64,000 nucleotides of DNA from Neptunomonas marina (GCF_004005935.1 NZ_SACQ01000006.1:1-64000), one strand, 5' to 3'. Shown: positions 9,476 to 19,518, counted from the stretch's first letter. Numbers and translations are program-made. Notes: generated from the sequence alone by a model not told the origin.

Positions 9476-10732
9476 ATGTTTAGCAAAGATATGTCAATTG
9501 CCGACTTTGACGCTGATCTATGGTCAGCGATGGAAGCTGAAGCCACGCGTCAGGAAGAGCACATCGAACTGATCGCGTCAGAGAACTACACGAGCCCACG
9601 TGTAATGGAGGCTCAAGGCTCCGCACTGACAAACAAATACGCTGAGGGCTATCCCAACAAGCGCTACTACGGTGGTTGCGAGTACGTTGATAAGGTAGAA
9701 GAGCTTGCCATTGAGCGTGCTAATGAGCTGTTCGGTACAACCTACGCCAATGTTCAGCCGCACTCTGGCTCACAAGCAAACGCAGCGGTTTACATGGCGC
9801 TTTGCAAGCCGGGTGATACAGTTCTAGGTATGAGCTTGGCGCACGGTGGCCACTTGACTCACGGTGCTGCGGTATCCTTCTCTGGCCGTATCTACAATGC
9901 AGTTCAATACGGTCTGCACCCAGAAACGGGTGAGATCGATTACGATGAAGTAGAGCGTTTGGCAGTTGAGCATAAGCCAAAAATGATCGTTGCAGGCTTC
10001 TCTGCTTACTCACGTATCGTTGATTGGCAGCGTTTCCGCGATATCGCAGACAAAGTTGGTGCATATCTGTTTGTTGATATGGCACACATTGCAGGTTTGG
10101 TTGCTGCAGGCGTTTACCCATCACCGGTACCGTTTGCTGATGTTGTAACGACAACAACGCACAAAACGTTGGGTGGCCCACGTGGTGGCTTGATCGTTTC
10201 TGCTCGTGCTGATGAAGACCTGCAGAAGAAGCTTAACTTTGCTGTCTTCCCAGAATCTCAAGGCGGCCCGTTGATGCACATCATCGCGGCGAAAGCAGTA
10301 TGTTTCAAAGAAGCACTTGAGCCAGAGTGGCAAGTTTACCAAGCGCAAGTGGTTAAGAATGCTCAAGCGATGGCGGAGACTTTCATGTCGCGTGGCATCA
10401 AAATCGTTTCAGAAGGTACAGAAGACCACCTGTTCTTGGTTGATCTCATCGATAAAGAGTACACAGGTAAAGATGCCGACGCTGCCCTTGGTCGTGCCAA
10501 CATTACGGTAAACAAAAACTCAGTGCCTAACGATCCACGCTCTCCGTTTGTCACCTCTGGCTTACGTATCGGTACACCGGCAGTGACGCGTCGTGGCTTC
10601 AAAGAAGCTGAAGTAACTGAGCTGACTAACTGGATCTGTGATGTACTTGATAACATCAATGATGAGTCAGTGATTGAGCGTGTGAAAGGCCAGGTACTCG
10701 ATATCTGTGCGCGTTTCCCCGTTTATAAATAA
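9476..10732 (+). CDS. glyA: Serine hydroxymethyltransferase
   Basis: This cytoplasmic PLP enzyme interconverts serine plus tetrahydrofolate with glycine plus 5,10-methylene-THF, and is the main C1 source. The 418-residue protein carries [26 protein letters not shown] and the PLP-lysine motif [16 protein letters not shown] (Lys230). Length and motifs fit a full-size enzyme. AGGGGATAGCT precedes the ATG. A strong terminator follows, so it is probably a single-gene unit. Confidence 0.98.
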   Translation: MFSKDMSIADFDADLWSAMEAEATRQEEHIELIASENYTSPRVMEAQGSALTNKYAEGYPNKRYYGGCEYVDKVEELAIERANELFGTTYANVQPHSGSQANAAVYMALCKPGDTVLGMSLAHGGHLTHGAAVSFSGRIYNAVQYGLHPETGEIDYDEVERLAVEHKPKMIVAGFSAYSRIVDWQRFRDIADKVGAYLFVDMAHIAGLVAAGVYPSPVPFADVVTTTTHKTLGGPRGGLIVSARADEDLQKKLNFAVFPESQGGPLMHIIAAKAVCFKEALEPEWQVYQAQVVKNAQAMAETFMSRGIKIVSEGTEDHLFLVDLIDKEYTGKDADAALGRANITVNKNSVPNDPRSPFVTSGLRIGTPAVTRRGFKEAEVTELTNWICDVLDNINDESVIERVKGQVLDICARFPVYK

Positions 10733-10754
10733 CCACTGAATCGGTTAGAATAAT

Positions 10755-10782
10755 AAGGCGACACTTAGGTGTCGCCTTTTTT
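10755..10782 (+). terminator. Terminator of glyA
   Basis: A perfect 10-bp stem (AAGGCGACAC with GTGTCGCCTT) and a TTAG loop are followed by a T run. Confidence 0.9.
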
Positions 10783-10843
10783 CGTATCTCGCTCTTTATT
10801 TGCAGCGCACGGCGCTAACGCTCTTTTATGGCAGGAAATTGAT

Positions 10844-11323
10844 ATGCATTGTCCTTTTTGCGGAAAAACGGAAACGAAAGTCGTTGATTCCCGCTTAGTC
10901 GCTGAAGGCCAGCAGATCAGGCGTCGCCGCGAATGCAGTGCCTGTCATGAGCGCTTTACGACCTTCGAAATTGCCGAACTTCTGATGCCGCGCCTGATTA
11001 AGGCCGATGGCTCTCGCCAGCCCTTTGATGAGGATAAGCTGCGCGGTGGTATCCAACGAGCGCTGGAAAAGCGTCCTGTCAGCATTGAATCCATAGAAGC
11101 CTGCATCAATCGTATCAAACACTCGTTGCGCGCAACCGGTGAGCGGGAGTTGCCCTCACGGCAAGTGGGAGAGGCGGTGATGGAAGAGCTCCGCAAACTC
11201 GATCAGGTGGCTTATGTTCGCTTTGCCTCCGTATACCGTAGCTTTCAAGATATTAATGAGTTCAAAGCGGAGATTGACCGCCTCGCCGGTGATGAGTCTG
11301 CCGCTAAGGAGCTAGAGCGCTAA
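10844..11323 (+). CDS. nrdR: Transcriptional repressor NrdR
   Basis: NrdR is the ATP/dATP-sensing repressor of ribonucleotide reductase genes. The 159-residue protein begins MHCPFCG with a zinc ribbon (CPFC and [12 protein letters not shown]) and continues into the ATP-cone (about 47-137). The ATG at 10844 gives the conserved start, and GCAGGAAATT lies upstream; the frame is open further 5' but lacks similarity. It heads the riboflavin operon, with the ribD ATG directly after its stop codon, the usual gammaproteobacterial order. Confidence 0.97.
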   Translation: MHCPFCGKTETKVVDSRLVAEGQQIRRRRECSACHERFTTFEIAELLMPRLIKADGSRQPFDEDKLRGGIQRALEKRPVSIESIEACINRIKHSLRATGERELPSRQVGEAVMEELRKLDQVAYVRFASVYRSFQDINEFKAEIDRLAGDESAAKELER

Positions 11324-12427
11324 ATGAATCCATATCTTGATCGACAGCTAATGGCAAGAGCAATCCAGCTCGCGCGCCAAGGTATTTATACGACATCGCC
11401 GAATCCACGGGTTGGCTGTGTGATTGCGCATGGCGAGACAATCGTTGGCGAGGGCTACCATGTTCGTGCGGGTGAAGGTCACGCAGAGGTCAATGCGTTG
11501 CGCCAAGCGGGTGCTGCGGCAAAGGGCGCAACCGCCTACGTAACGTTAGAACCATGCAGCCACTTTGGACGCACACCGCCATGTGCAGCAGCACTGATCC
11601 AAGCTGGAGTCGCCCGTGTGGTATCCGCGATGGGTGATCCAAACCCACAGGTCAATGGTCGCGGCATCGCGATGCTCAACGAGGCGGGTATCGCTACCGA
11701 GGTGGGCTTGCTCGAGAATGAAGCAAGAGCACTGAACCCTGGGTTCATTAAACGTATGACCACGGGACGCCCTTGGGTGCGCGTGAAGCTTGCGATGAGC
11801 GCAGATGGCCGTACGGCGATGCGCAGTGGTGAATCGCAATGGATTACTGGTGCGCCGGCGCGCCAAGCAGTGCAGCGTTTGCGGGCGCGCAGCTGTGCGG
11901 TGGTAACGGGCATTGGCTCCATTTTACATGATGACTCTGCGTTAACGGTACGCGCTGCCGAGCTTGGCTTAGCCAACGCGGAGCAGGTTGCTGAGCGTCA
12001 ACCTTTGCGTGTGGTGTTAGATCGCCAAGGCCAATTAAGCCCGAATGCACGCATTTTACAGCAATCCGGACGCACCTTGTGGATGACTACTAGCGATGCT
12101 GAACGTAGCGGCGCAGAGCGTGTCGCGGCGCAGCTATCGGAGGCGTCGATTGATCTGGCCTGGGTGTTGGACTACTTAGGTCAACAGGAACAGTGCAATG
12201 AGATCCTTATCGAAGCGGGTGCCGTATTAGCCGGTGGCTTTGTTGCCGCAGGTTTAGTTGATGAACTGGTGGTCTTTATGGCGCCAACGCTGCTGGGTTC
12301 TCATGCGCGTCCGCTAGTGGAGTTGCCACTAGAAGCAATGGCGCAGCAACAACGACTAGAATTAACAGATGTCCGCCAATTTGGTGATGACTTACGGCTG
12401 ACATATCGCTTGGCACAGAGGGGCTAG
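11324..12427 (+). CDS. ribD: Bifunctional diaminohydroxyphosphoribosylaminopyrimidine deaminase / reductase
   Basis: RibD carries out the deamination and NADPH-dependent reduction steps of riboflavin synthesis. The 367-residue protein has the N-terminal zinc deaminase domain (HAEVNAL and PCSHFGRTPPC, about 1-145) and the C-terminal reductase domain (about 150-365, with MSADGRTA and EAGAVLAGGF). The ATG follows the nrdR stop codon with no gap, so the two are translationally coupled. Length is normal. Confidence 0.97.
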   Translation: MNPYLDRQLMARAIQLARQGIYTTSPNPRVGCVIAHGETIVGEGYHVRAGEGHAEVNALRQAGAAAKGATAYVTLEPCSHFGRTPPCAAALIQAGVARVVSAMGDPNPQVNGRGIAMLNEAGIATEVGLLENEARALNPGFIKRMTTGRPWVRVKLAMSADGRTAMRSGESQWITGAPARQAVQRLRARSCAVVTGIGSILHDDSALTVRAAELGLANAEQVAERQPLRVVLDRQGQLSPNARILQQSGRTLWMTTSDAERSGAERVAAQLSEASIDLAWVLDYLGQQEQCNEILIEAGAVLAGGFVAAGLVDELVVFMAPTLLGSHARPLVELPLEAMAQQQRLELTDVRQFGDDLRLTYRLAQRG

Positions 12428-12432
12428 ACAGG

Positions 12433-13104
12433 GTGTTTACGGGGATTATTGAGGCGGTAGGTACCGTTGCTGCACGTGAAGACGTTCAGGGGGATATGCG
12501 CTTGTATATCCGTACCGGAGCGCTAGATCTGACCGATGTGCAACTCGGTGATAGTATCGCGACAAACGGAGTGTGCCTAACCGCCACTGAACTGCCCGGC
12601 GATGGCTTTTGGGCGGACGTATCGCGTGAGTCACTGGCTCATACACGTCTTGAAGCACTTGCAATCGGCGATAGCGTGAATCTAGAGAAGGCGTTGATGC
12701 CAACGAGCCGCCTAGGTGGACATATTGTGACAGGACACGTAGATGGCATCGGCACGATCGTTGAGAGAAGAGCAGATGCGCGCTCTATCTATTTCTCCGT
12801 TGAGGCCCCCGCGGCGATTGCAAAATATATTGCGGCCAAAGGCTCGATTACGGTGGATGGTGTAAGCCTGACGGTCAATAGTGTTTCAGGCCGCACGTTT
12901 GCGCTTAATATTGTGCCGCACACCGCACAGGAAACATTGATCGAACAGTACCAAGTGGGCACGCAAGTGCACCTTGAAGTGGATATTATTGCACGCTACA
13001 TGGAGCGTTTATTGCTGGCAGGGCAAGATGATCATGCTGAATCTGAGCAGTCATCGGGCTTAACGCTGAGCAAGCTTGCAGAACATGGTTTTATGAAGCG
13101 CTAA
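12433..13104 (+). CDS. ribE: Riboflavin synthase, alpha subunit
   Basis: Riboflavin synthase dismutates two 6,7-dimethyl-8-ribityllumazine molecules to riboflavin. The 223-residue protein shows the expected two lumazine-binding repeats: FTGIIEAVG at the start, GVCLTATE, GHIVTGHVDG, and GVSLTVNSV in the second repeat. The start is GTG at 12433, giving the conserved MFTGIIE N-terminus, five bases after ribD. It is an operon member. Confidence 0.97.
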   Translation: MFTGIIEAVGTVAAREDVQGDMRLYIRTGALDLTDVQLGDSIATNGVCLTATELPGDGFWADVSRESLAHTRLEALAIGDSVNLEKALMPTSRLGGHIVTGHVDGIGTIVERRADARSIYFSVEAPAAIAKYIAAKGSITVDGVSLTVNSVSGRTFALNIVPHTAQETLIEQYQVGTQVHLEVDIIARYMERLLLAGQDDHAESEQSSGLTLSKLAEHGFMKR

Positions 13105-13127
13105 ACGCGCGCAAGGCAGGAATCATA

Positions 13128-14249
13128 ATGGAGCTAAATAGCCCAAAAGAGTTAATCGAAGATATTCGTCAGGGCAAGATGGTTATCCTGATGGATGATG
13201 AAGATCGTGAAAACGAGGGTGATATCGTCATTGCCGCGGATATGGTGCGCGCTGAGGATATCAACTTCATGGCGACCCACGCGCGTGGCTTGATCTGTCT
13301 GACCCTCACCCGTGAGCGTTGTGAGCAACTCAAGCTACCTTTAATGGTGCAGAGCAACGGTGCGCAGTTTTCAACCAACTTTACGCTATCGATCGAAGCG
13401 GCCGAGGGCGTAACAACCGGTATCTCAGCAGCCGATCGTGCGCACACCGTACGCACAGCGGTTAAAGCCGATGCGAAAGCGGAAGATATTGTTCAGCCGG
13501 GGCACATCTTCCCGCTGATGGCGCAGCCTGGTGGTGTGTTAAGCCGAGCGGGCCACACCGAAGCGGGCTGCGATCTAGCGCGGCTGGCTGGTTTAACGCC
13601 AGCGTCTGTGATCGTCGAGATTATGAATGATGATGGCACTATGGCGCGCCGTCCCGATCTTGAGAAATTTGCCGAGAAGCACGGTCTTAAAATCGGTACG
13701 ATCGCCGACCTGATCCACTACCGCACGACCAACGAGCATACGGTGGAGAAATCCGACGAGGGTACACTAGACACTGAATTTGGTGAGTTCAACTACCGAA
13801 CATACCGCGACACTATTCAGAACGTGACCCACATGGCGTTCACGAAAGGTGAATTCTCTGCCGACGACCCGACCTATGTACGCGTTCACGTACGTGGCGA
13901 TATCATGCGTGATTTAGTGGGCGCTGATACGGGCGGCGAAACGAAGTGGACCATGCGCCGAGCCCTGAAGAAAGTAGCTGAAGAGGGCCGAGGCGTTGTC
14001 TTGCTGCTTGATAACGGCCAGCGTGAAGATCTTGAGAGTGCGTTGCACCGAGTGCTGGGTAAGCATCCGGCAACGCGAGCGGCAAATTTCAGTTCCAGCG
14101 GCGCTTACTTAACCGTTGGTACTGGCTCGCAAATCCTGCGTGATTTAGGCGTCGGTAAAATGCGCCTGCTGAGCTCCCCAATCAAATTTAACGCGATCTC
14201 TGGTTTTGATCTGGAGATCGTTGAATACATCCCCTGCGATGAGTCATAA
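13128..14249 (+). CDS. ribBA: 3,4-dihydroxy-2-butanone 4-phosphate synthase fused to a degenerate GTP cyclohydrolase II-like domain
   Basis: The N-terminal half (about 1-200) is a complete RibB domain with [10 protein letters not shown] and the [13 protein letters not shown] motif; it makes the four-carbon unit for lumazine. The C-terminal half (about 208-373) follows the RibA fold but lacks the zinc-binding cysteines and the SECLTGD-type motif seen in the RibA at 19586-20203; at that position it reads [13 protein letters not shown]. The A half is therefore probably not a GTP cyclohydrolase (inference). The protein is 373 residues and an operon member between ribE and ribH. Confidence 0.93.
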   Translation: MELNSPKELIEDIRQGKMVILMDDEDRENEGDIVIAADMVRAEDINFMATHARGLICLTLTRERCEQLKLPLMVQSNGAQFSTNFTLSIEAAEGVTTGISAADRAHTVRTAVKADAKAEDIVQPGHIFPLMAQPGGVLSRAGHTEAGCDLARLAGLTPASVIVEIMNDDGTMARRPDLEKFAEKHGLKIGTIADLIHYRTTNEHTVEKSDEGTLDTEFGEFNYRTYRDTIQNVTHMAFTKGEFSADDPTYVRVHVRGDIMRDLVGADTGGETKWTMRRALKKVAEEGRGVVLLLDNGQREDLESALHRVLGKHPATRAANFSSSGAYLTVGTGSQILRDLGVGKMRLLSSPIKFNAISGFDLEIVEYIPCDES

Positions 14250-14263
14250 ACAGGAAAATTAGT

Positions 14264-14746
14264 ATGTCAGTTGAAATTATTGAAGGTGATTTCGTTTCCG
14301 CTGGTGGTCGATACACCATCGTAGTGGGCCGTTTTAATGCATTTGTTGTTGAAAGCCTGCTGGAAGGCGCGCTAGATGCACTGAAACGCCATGGCGTATC
14401 TGAAGACAGCATCCGTGTAGTGCGTGTTCCGGGTGCGTTTGAGATCCCGTTGGCCGTACAAAAGGTAGCGGCTCAGCAGCGTGATGATGCCATTATCGCT
14501 TTGGGTGCTGTTATTCGTGGCGGTACGCCTCATTTTGAGTATGTATCTGCTGAGAGCTCTAAGGGCGTGGCGCAGGTATCAATGGAGTATGGTATTCCGG
14601 TGGCGAATGGCATCCTGACGGTAAATAGCATCGAACAGGCGATTGAGCGTTCCGGTACCAAAGCGGGTAACAAAGGTGCAGAAGCTGCATTGTCTGCACT
14701 GGAGATGGTTAGCCTGCTGAAAAATCTTGAGGCATCCCCGGAATGA
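14264..14746 (+). CDS. ribH: 6,7-dimethyl-8-ribityllumazine synthase
   Basis: RibH condenses the RibD-pathway pyrimidine with dihydroxybutanone phosphate to lumazine, normally as a 60-mer or smaller shell. The 160-residue protein contains [40 protein letters not shown] and the conserved [10 protein letters not shown]. The stop codon overlaps the nusB ATG by 4 bp (ATGA), a sign of translational coupling. Confidence 0.97.
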   Translation: MSVEIIEGDFVSAGGRYTIVVGRFNAFVVESLLEGALDALKRHGVSEDSIRVVRVPGAFEIPLAVQKVAAQQRDDAIIALGAVIRGGTPHFEYVSAESSKGVAQVSMEYGIPVANGILTVNSIEQAIERSGTKAGNKGAEAALSALEMVSLLKNLEASPE

Positions 14747-15222
14747 GCGAAGAGAACACACCAGCGCGCAAGCCAAAGAAGCCATCGTTAACAGAGCAGC
14801 GCCGCTCAGCTCGCAGCTTTGCACTGCAAGCGCTGTATCAGTGGCAACTTGCTAGCCATCCGGTCCATGAGGTTGAAGCACAGTTCCGTGTTGATAACGA
14901 TATGTCGGGAACGGATGTCCGCTTGTTTGGTGAGTTACTCCAAGGCGTGGCAGGCACCAAGTCACAGCTGGACGAAGCGTTTCAGCCTTTCCTCGACCGT
15001 AACTTGAGTGAGTTAGACCCGATCGAGTTAGCGGTGCTACGTATCGGTAGCTATGAGTTGATCCATCGCTTAGAGGTTCCTTACCGTGTAGCGATCAATG
15101 AAAGCGTTGATCTGGCCAAAAAGTTTGGCGCAACAGACAGCCACCGCTACGTTAACGGCGTGCTAGACAAGCTAGCGCAACGTGTACGTATGGCTGAGAT
15201 CCAAGCAAAACGCAACAAGTAG
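14743..15222 (+). CDS. nusB: Transcription antitermination factor NusB
   Basis: NusB with NusE (S10) binds boxA RNA and supports rRNA antitermination. The 159-residue all-helical protein has a short basic N-terminal extension, then the NusB core with [31 protein letters not shown] and [14 protein letters not shown]. It overlaps ribH by 4 bp and is 8 bp from thiL. Confidence 0.97.
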   Translation: MSEENTPARKPKKPSLTEQRRSARSFALQALYQWQLASHPVHEVEAQFRVDNDMSGTDVRLFGELLQGVAGTKSQLDEAFQPFLDRNLSELDPIELAVLRIGSYELIHRLEVPYRVAINESVDLAKKFGATDSHRYVNGVLDKLAQRVRMAEIQAKRNK

Positions 15223-15230
15223 GGTCGGCT

Positions 15231-16214
15231 ATGGATGAGTTCGCCCTAATTAATAGGTTTTTTACTTCGTTAGGGCGCCACTCTCATGGCAGTCAAGCCG
15301 ATACGGTGATTCAGGGTATCGGTGATGACTGTGCGGTTCTATCGGTACCCAGTGGGCAATCGCTCGTGGTGTCTATCGATACCCTCGTGGAGGGAACGCA
15401 CTTTGTAGCAGGTACCGACCCTGCTCAGTTGGCGTGGCGGCTACTGGGCGCCAGCGTCAGTGACTTAGCTGCAATGGGTGCTGAGCCTGCTTGGGTCACG
15501 TTAGCGCTAACCTTGCCAGCGGCTGATGAGAGCTGGCTTAAACCGTTTTCAGCGGCGTTAGGCGAGGGGTTAGCGTATTACGGTATTAACCTCGTCGGCG
15601 GGGATACCACGCGCGGCCCGTTATCACTCTCTGCACAGGTACATGGGTTTGTGCCCCATGGTGCCGCCTTACTGCGCTCAGGTGCTCGCGCGGGAGACCT
15701 TGTCTGTGTCTCCGGTACATTGGGTGATAGCCGCGGTGGGTTGGAGTGTATTCTTAACGCGGACATAGCCGCTAACGATTATTTGCTCGACCGCTTCTAC
15801 CGGCCAACAGCACGCGTTTCCTTAGGTCAGCATATGCGTCGTTACGCAACCGCTGCGGCTGATATCTCTGATGGTTTGCTTGCCGACCTACAACATATCC
15901 TGACGGCGTCCGGCGTCGGTGCCACCGTTAACCCAGATCTGCTGCCGATATCTACGCAGTTAGCTGCTCATTTTGATAACGAGACAGCCAAGCGCTGGGC
16001 GCTTAGCGGCGGTGAGGATTTTGAGCTCTGCTTGACCGTAGCACCGGAGTGTTGGCAAGTTTTGTGCGAGAAAGCACCGAGTTTAGCGGCACAATTGACC
16101 GTAATCGGCGTTGTGGATACAGAACCCGGGCTGCGGCTACAAACCGCAGAGGGAACCGTTTCAGCGGCCGCTGCTGGCTTTAATCATTTTGCGAGTGAGA
16201 CACGCAATTCATGA
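15231..16214 (+). CDS. thiL: Thiamine-monophosphate kinase
   Basis: ThiL makes thiamine diphosphate from thiamine monophosphate with ATP. The 327-residue protein has the GIGDDCAVL metal-binding start, SIDTLVEGTHF, LLGASVSDLAAMGAEP, VGGDTTRG and DISDGLLADL, in the order expected for the AIRS/PurM-like fold. Its stop codon overlaps the pgpA ATG (ATGA). Confidence 0.96.
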   Translation: MDEFALINRFFTSLGRHSHGSQADTVIQGIGDDCAVLSVPSGQSLVVSIDTLVEGTHFVAGTDPAQLAWRLLGASVSDLAAMGAEPAWVTLALTLPAADESWLKPFSAALGEGLAYYGINLVGGDTTRGPLSLSAQVHGFVPHGAALLRSGARAGDLVCVSGTLGDSRGGLECILNADIAANDYLLDRFYRPTARVSLGQHMRRYATAAADISDGLLADLQHILTASGVGATVNPDLLPISTQLAAHFDNETAKRWALSGGEDFELCLTVAPECWQVLCEKAPSLAAQLTVIGVVDTEPGLRLQTAEGTVSAAAAGFNHFASETRNS

Positions 16215-16687
16215 ATGTAACAACGAAACGAGTGCTAACTCAGCCTGTCAACTTTTTGGCATTTGGTTTGGGAAGTGGATTGGCACCTAAAGCCCCAGGT
16301 ACGTTCGGCACCTTAGCCGCTGTGCCGCTGTTTTTACTCTTAAGTCTGCTGCCGTTTGATCTTTATATTGGCTTTGTCATTGCGGTCAGTGTGCTGGGTA
16401 TCGCTATCTGCGGATATGCTGCAGACGATTTAAAGGTTCATGACCATCCGGGCATTGTTTGGGATGAGTTCGTAGGCTTTTGGATTACGATGATTGCGGT
16501 ACCCGTCTCTTTTGGTACGATCTGCTTGGGATTTTTGCTCTTCCGCCTTTTTGATATTCTCAAGCCATGGCCAATAAAATGGGCTGATCAGCAAGTCGGT
16601 GGTGGTTTAGGTATTATGCTTGACGATATATTGGCGGGGTTGATGGCCTTAGGTAGCGTGCATCTGCTTATAGCGCTCTTTGCTTAA
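16211..16687 (+). CDS. pgpA: Phosphatidylglycerophosphatase A
   Basis: PgpA dephosphorylates phosphatidylglycerol phosphate at the inner membrane. The 158-residue protein shows GLGSGLAPKAPGTFGTLAAVP, then D..GIVWDEFVGFWITM and FRLFDILKPWPI motifs and about three to four hydrophobic segments. It is the last gene of the nrdR-rib-nusB-thiL-pgpA run. Confidence 0.95.
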   Translation: MNVTTKRVLTQPVNFLAFGLGSGLAPKAPGTFGTLAAVPLFLLLSLLPFDLYIGFVIAVSVLGIAICGYAADDLKVHDHPGIVWDEFVGFWITMIAVPVSFGTICLGFLLFRLFDILKPWPIKWADQQVGGGLGIMLDDILAGLMALGSVHLLIALFA

Positions 16688-16720
16688 GGCATACCTTTTT
16701 TGTTTAAAAAATGATCGCTC

Positions 16721-16756
16721 TTTCAGTTTCGTTTCAGATTGAACAATTAATCTGAA
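16721..16756 (+). promoter_or_regulatory. Candidate response-regulator binding site: TTTCAG direct repeat plus inverted repeat
   Basis: TTTCAG occurs at 16721-16726 and 16732-16737, an exact 6-N5-6 direct repeat like OmpR/PmrA-class sites. The second copy is also the left arm of a perfect inverted repeat, TTCAGATT (16733-16740) and AATCTGAA (16749-16756). It lies about 30-60 bp upstream of the small exported protein gene that precedes a two-component system. Binding by that response regulator is inference. Confidence 0.45.
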
Positions 16757-16783
16757 CTCGAAAATAAAAACAGGAGAGAGATC

Positions 16784-17083
16784 ATGAAAACACTAATCCA
16801 AGCCGCAGCAGTAGGTACTCTGGTATTTTCAAGCAGCGCATTCGCGATTTTTGAGCCAAACGAGCAATCCACTGAAGCACTACTGATGGCAGGCCATCAC
16901 CATGCCATCGCGGATTCATCAGCGGCGTTTACAGGAATCTACGATAACGCGTTGGTGGGTACCGAGCGTCACCTCACTGATGGCATCAATGCCGCGCAGT
17001 CTGATTACTGTGTCGTTCAAGGTTTGAGTGTTGCACTGGAAGAACACCCAACACAAGGTCACTTCGCTGGGAAGCAATGTTAA
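16784..17083 (+). CDS. Small exported protein, unrecognised
   Basis: This 99-residue protein has a clear Sec signal peptide ending SSSAFA (cleavage about residue 21) and a mature part of about 78 residues. The mature part has a His-rich patch (GHHHAIAD) and two cysteines near the C-terminus that could form a disulfide. It is preceded by GGAGAGAGATC. I do not recognise the family. It lies upstream of the PepSY-like gene and the two-component system and behind the repeat site at 16721-16756, so it may be a regulated target or an accessory sensor; this is inference. Confidence 0.75.
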   Translation: MKTLIQAAAVGTLVFSSSAFAIFEPNEQSTEALLMAGHHHAIADSSAAFTGIYDNALVGTERHLTDGINAAQSDYCVVQGLSVALEEHPTQGHFAGKQC

Positions 17084-17160
17084 TGAAATTAGTAGTAGTC
17101 GGTATGTGATACGGGCTCAGAGTTAAGAGCCCGTATTACGTTTATCGCTAAGGAGCGCCA

Positions 17161-17496
17161 ATGAGTAAAAATAATAGGATTTTTGCAACGCTTCTATTCA
17201 GCTTACTCAGCACATTAGTGAGCGCGAAAGAGCTGCAACAAGAGCCAATGGATATGAGCGGAGAGCGTTTAGATGCTCAGGCTTGTCGTGTACTTGTTAA
17301 AGAGGGCACGATTCTACCGATGTCTAAGCTAATGAAGCTTGCAGATCACAAAACTACGGACCATATCTTGGATGCGTTCCTCATTCGCGGCAAGACACAC
17401 TATATTTATCTAATAGAGTCTGTTGGCGTTGATGGGATTGTTCGCACGTTTTATCTCGATGCGACAACAGGTGAACGTATCTCTGTTAAGCCGTAG
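17161..17496 (+). CDS. PepSY-domain-like exported protein
   Basis: This 111-residue protein has a signal peptide (cleavage about residue 22, LVSA) and a mature PepSY-like pattern: an ILPMSKLMKLA helix, then strands ending YLDATTGERISVK, the usual PepSY C-terminal motif. PepSY proteins often sit beside two-component systems and are thought to modulate periplasmic proteases or sensors. TAAGGAGCGCC precedes the ATG. It is 13 bp before the response regulator gene and presumably co-transcribed with it. Confidence 0.8.
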   Translation: MSKNNRIFATLLFSLLSTLVSAKELQQEPMDMSGERLDAQACRVLVKEGTILPMSKLMKLADHKTTDHILDAFLIRGKTHYIYLIESVGVDGIVRTFYLDATTGERISVKP

Positions 17497-17509
17497 GAAG
17501 AAACCGAAC

Positions 17510-18178
17510 ATGCGAATCTTATTGGTTGAAGATGACCCAGTGCTTGGCCCATCACTCAAAGATGAATTAGCAAAACAAGGCTACGCGGTCGACCTTGCCA
17601 CCGATGGTATTGATGGCGAGGCGATGGGTTACGAAGATATCTACGACCTGTGCATACTTGACCTTGGTCTTCCAGAGCGCCCGGGGCTAGATGTGTTACG
17701 TAACTGGCGTCAACGCAGTAACAATATCCCCACCTTAATCCTGACAGCACGCTCTGCATGGCAAGAGAAAATAGACGGGTTCGATGCCGGTGCAGATGAT
17801 TATCTCGCGAAGCCATTTCACACTGAAGAGCTGCTAGCACGCATGACAGCGTTGCTACGCCGTGCCAACCAGCAGCCAACGACTCAGCTTGAAGAGTCGG
17901 GGTTAGTGCTCGACGAAAAGAACCAATCGGTGCGCGTGGACGGCGATACGCTGCACGAACTCACGGGTATGGAGTACAAGCTGTTGCGTTATATGATGCA
18001 CAACCCCGGCCGTGTGCTATCGAAACTCCAGATTGTTGAGCACATCTACGACGACAACACCGAGAACGATAGCAATGTCGTCGAGGCCTATATCAAGATG
18101 CTCCGTAAGAAGATTGGCAAAGAGCGTATTCAAACTAAGCGCGGCCAAGGTTATATCTTTACGAGTCACACCTCATGA
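17510..18178 (+). CDS. OmpR/PhoP-type response regulator
   Basis: This 222-residue protein has a receiver domain (1-115; acidic pair Glu7/Asp8/Asp9, phospho-acceptor Asp51, conserved Lys in DDYLAKPF) and a C-terminal winged HTH (about 130-220) of the OmpR class. The ATG at 17510 gives the canonical MRILLVEDD start with GGAAG upstream. Its stop overlaps the kinase ATG by 4 bp. It is similar in style to PhoP/QseB regulators; the signal is unknown. It may act at the direct repeat at 16721. Confidence 0.95.
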   Translation: MRILLVEDDPVLGPSLKDELAKQGYAVDLATDGIDGEAMGYEDIYDLCILDLGLPERPGLDVLRNWRQRSNNIPTLILTARSAWQEKIDGFDAGADDYLAKPFHTEELLARMTALLRRANQQPTTQLEESGLVLDEKNQSVRVDGDTLHELTGMEYKLLRYMMHNPGRVLSKLQIVEHIYDDNTENDSNVVEAYIKMLRKKIGKERIQTKRGQGYIFTSHTS

Positions 18179-19518
18179 TTCGCTCCATCCAAGGCCGCTT
18201 AAACATTGCGTTTATCGGCCTAACCCTCACTATTTTCGCAATTCTCTGGGTCATTCAAGGCTCTACGCTGCGTGGTATTGCGTATGAGTTTGTCGGCACG
18301 CGCTTAAGTAGTGATGTGTTCACGCTACTGCAAGCGATTGAGCGTGCAGATGGCGAGTGGCAGTTAGATACGCGCCGCATCTCTCCTGTATATAATCAGC
18401 CGATGTCGGGGCATTACTATCAGTACCAGATTAACGAGGGGGATTGGGTTTATTCGCGCTCATTGTGGGATGAGGATATTCCGACTAGAGACGGGTTTGG
18501 TGTAGGGCAGCTGCACATCGCTTTACAGATGAAGAACGCGGAGCCTTGGCTCGTATATGACCATACCTTCCAGAAACAGGATGGTACAGTGCGCATTGTG
18601 TTGGCGGAAGATGTTAGCAGCATAGAAGCAGAGCTTAAACGCCTTGGCTGGTGGGTTGGTGCTGTGGGCGTCGTGTTTATTGCCGTGCTGTTGCTTGCTC
18701 AGATTTTTATTATTAAGCGAGGTCTTAAAAGCCTGACTCAGGTTAGACAAGATATCGCGCGGCTAAAACAGGGTGATATCCGGACGCTGCCGTGTGTAGA
18801 GACGACAGAGGTGTCCCCGTTGGTTGATGAAATCAACTATATGGTTGATAGCATGTGTATGCGGCTTGATCGTTCGCGTAACGCTGTAGGGAACCTAGCC
18901 CATGCCGCCAAGACGCCGCTAACGGTTATTGATCGGCAGATCGAAGTATTAAAACAGCATAGCCCGAATTGTGCAGAAGCCCTGCAACAGCAGTCAGCGG
19001 AGCTGCGCGGCTTGATGGAGCGTGAGCTCACGCGGGCCCGGATTGCCGGTACCGCACTGCCTGGGCAACGCGTGATGATTGATGCCGAGGTAGAGAAGCT
19101 ACTTAAGGCGATGCGGATGATTCACCAAGAGAAAGGGCTGCAGTTTGAGGTTGATATCAAAAGCAAAACCTTTTTCCCGGGGGAACGTGACGATCTGATC
19201 GAGCTTTTGGGGAACCTGATCGACAACGCTTGTAAGTGGGCGCAAAGCACGGTGCGTATTAGCGGGGTGTTAAGTGAAACCTGCCTGACTATCTTTATTG
19301 AAGATGATGGCCCCGGTATCCCTAGCGAGAAGCGCGAACAGCTGCTATCACGCGGTGAACGCTTGGACGAGTCAGTCTCTGGGCATGGCCTTGGTTTGAG
19401 TATCGTGACCGATATTGTCCAGCAGTATCAAGGGTGCTTTGAACTACTTGACTCCGACCTAGGTGGTTTGCGAGTGCACTTACGCTTGCCGCGCAACCGG
19501 GATACGCAGTTATCCTGA
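18175..19518 (+). CDS. Sensor histidine kinase (PhoQ/QseC-like)
   Basis: This 447-residue inner-membrane kinase has TM1 at about 10-30, a periplasmic domain at about 31-158, TM2 at about 159-180, a HAMP-like region, an H-box with His243 (LAHAAKTPL) and an ATPase domain with N-box (LIDNACKWA), G1 (EDDGPGI) and G2 (GHGLGLSIV). AAKTPL in place of the commoner HELRTPL is the form found in PhoQ-like kinases. It overlaps the response regulator gene by 4 bp (ATGA). The periplasmic ligand is unknown. Confidence 0.93.
   Translation: MIRSIQGRLNIAFIGLTLTIFAILWVIQGSTLRGIAYEFVGTRLSSDVFTLLQAIERADGEWQLDTRRISPVYNQPMSGHYYQYQINEGDWVYSRSLWDEDIPTRDGFGVGQLHIALQMKNAEPWLVYDHTFQKQDGTVRIVLAEDVSSIEAELKRLGWWVGAVGVVFIAVLLLAQIFIIKRGLKSLTQVRQDIARLKQGDIRTLPCVETTEVSPLVDEINYMVDSMCMRLDRSRNAVGNLAHAAKTPLTVIDRQIEVLKQHSPNCAEALQQQSAELRGLMERELTRARIAGTALPGQRVMIDAEVEKLLKAMRMIHQEKGLQFEVDIKSKTFFPGERDDLIELLGNLIDNACKWAQSTVRISGVLSETCLTIFIEDDGPGIPSEKREQLLSRGERLDESVSGHGLGLSIVTDIVQQYQGCFELLDSDLGGLRVHLRLPRNRDTQLS

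Noticed and set aside
10783-10843. FMN riboswitch upstream of the riboflavin operon
   Set aside because: The stretch between the glyA terminator and nrdR is only about 60 bp and lacks the conserved RFN element blocks.
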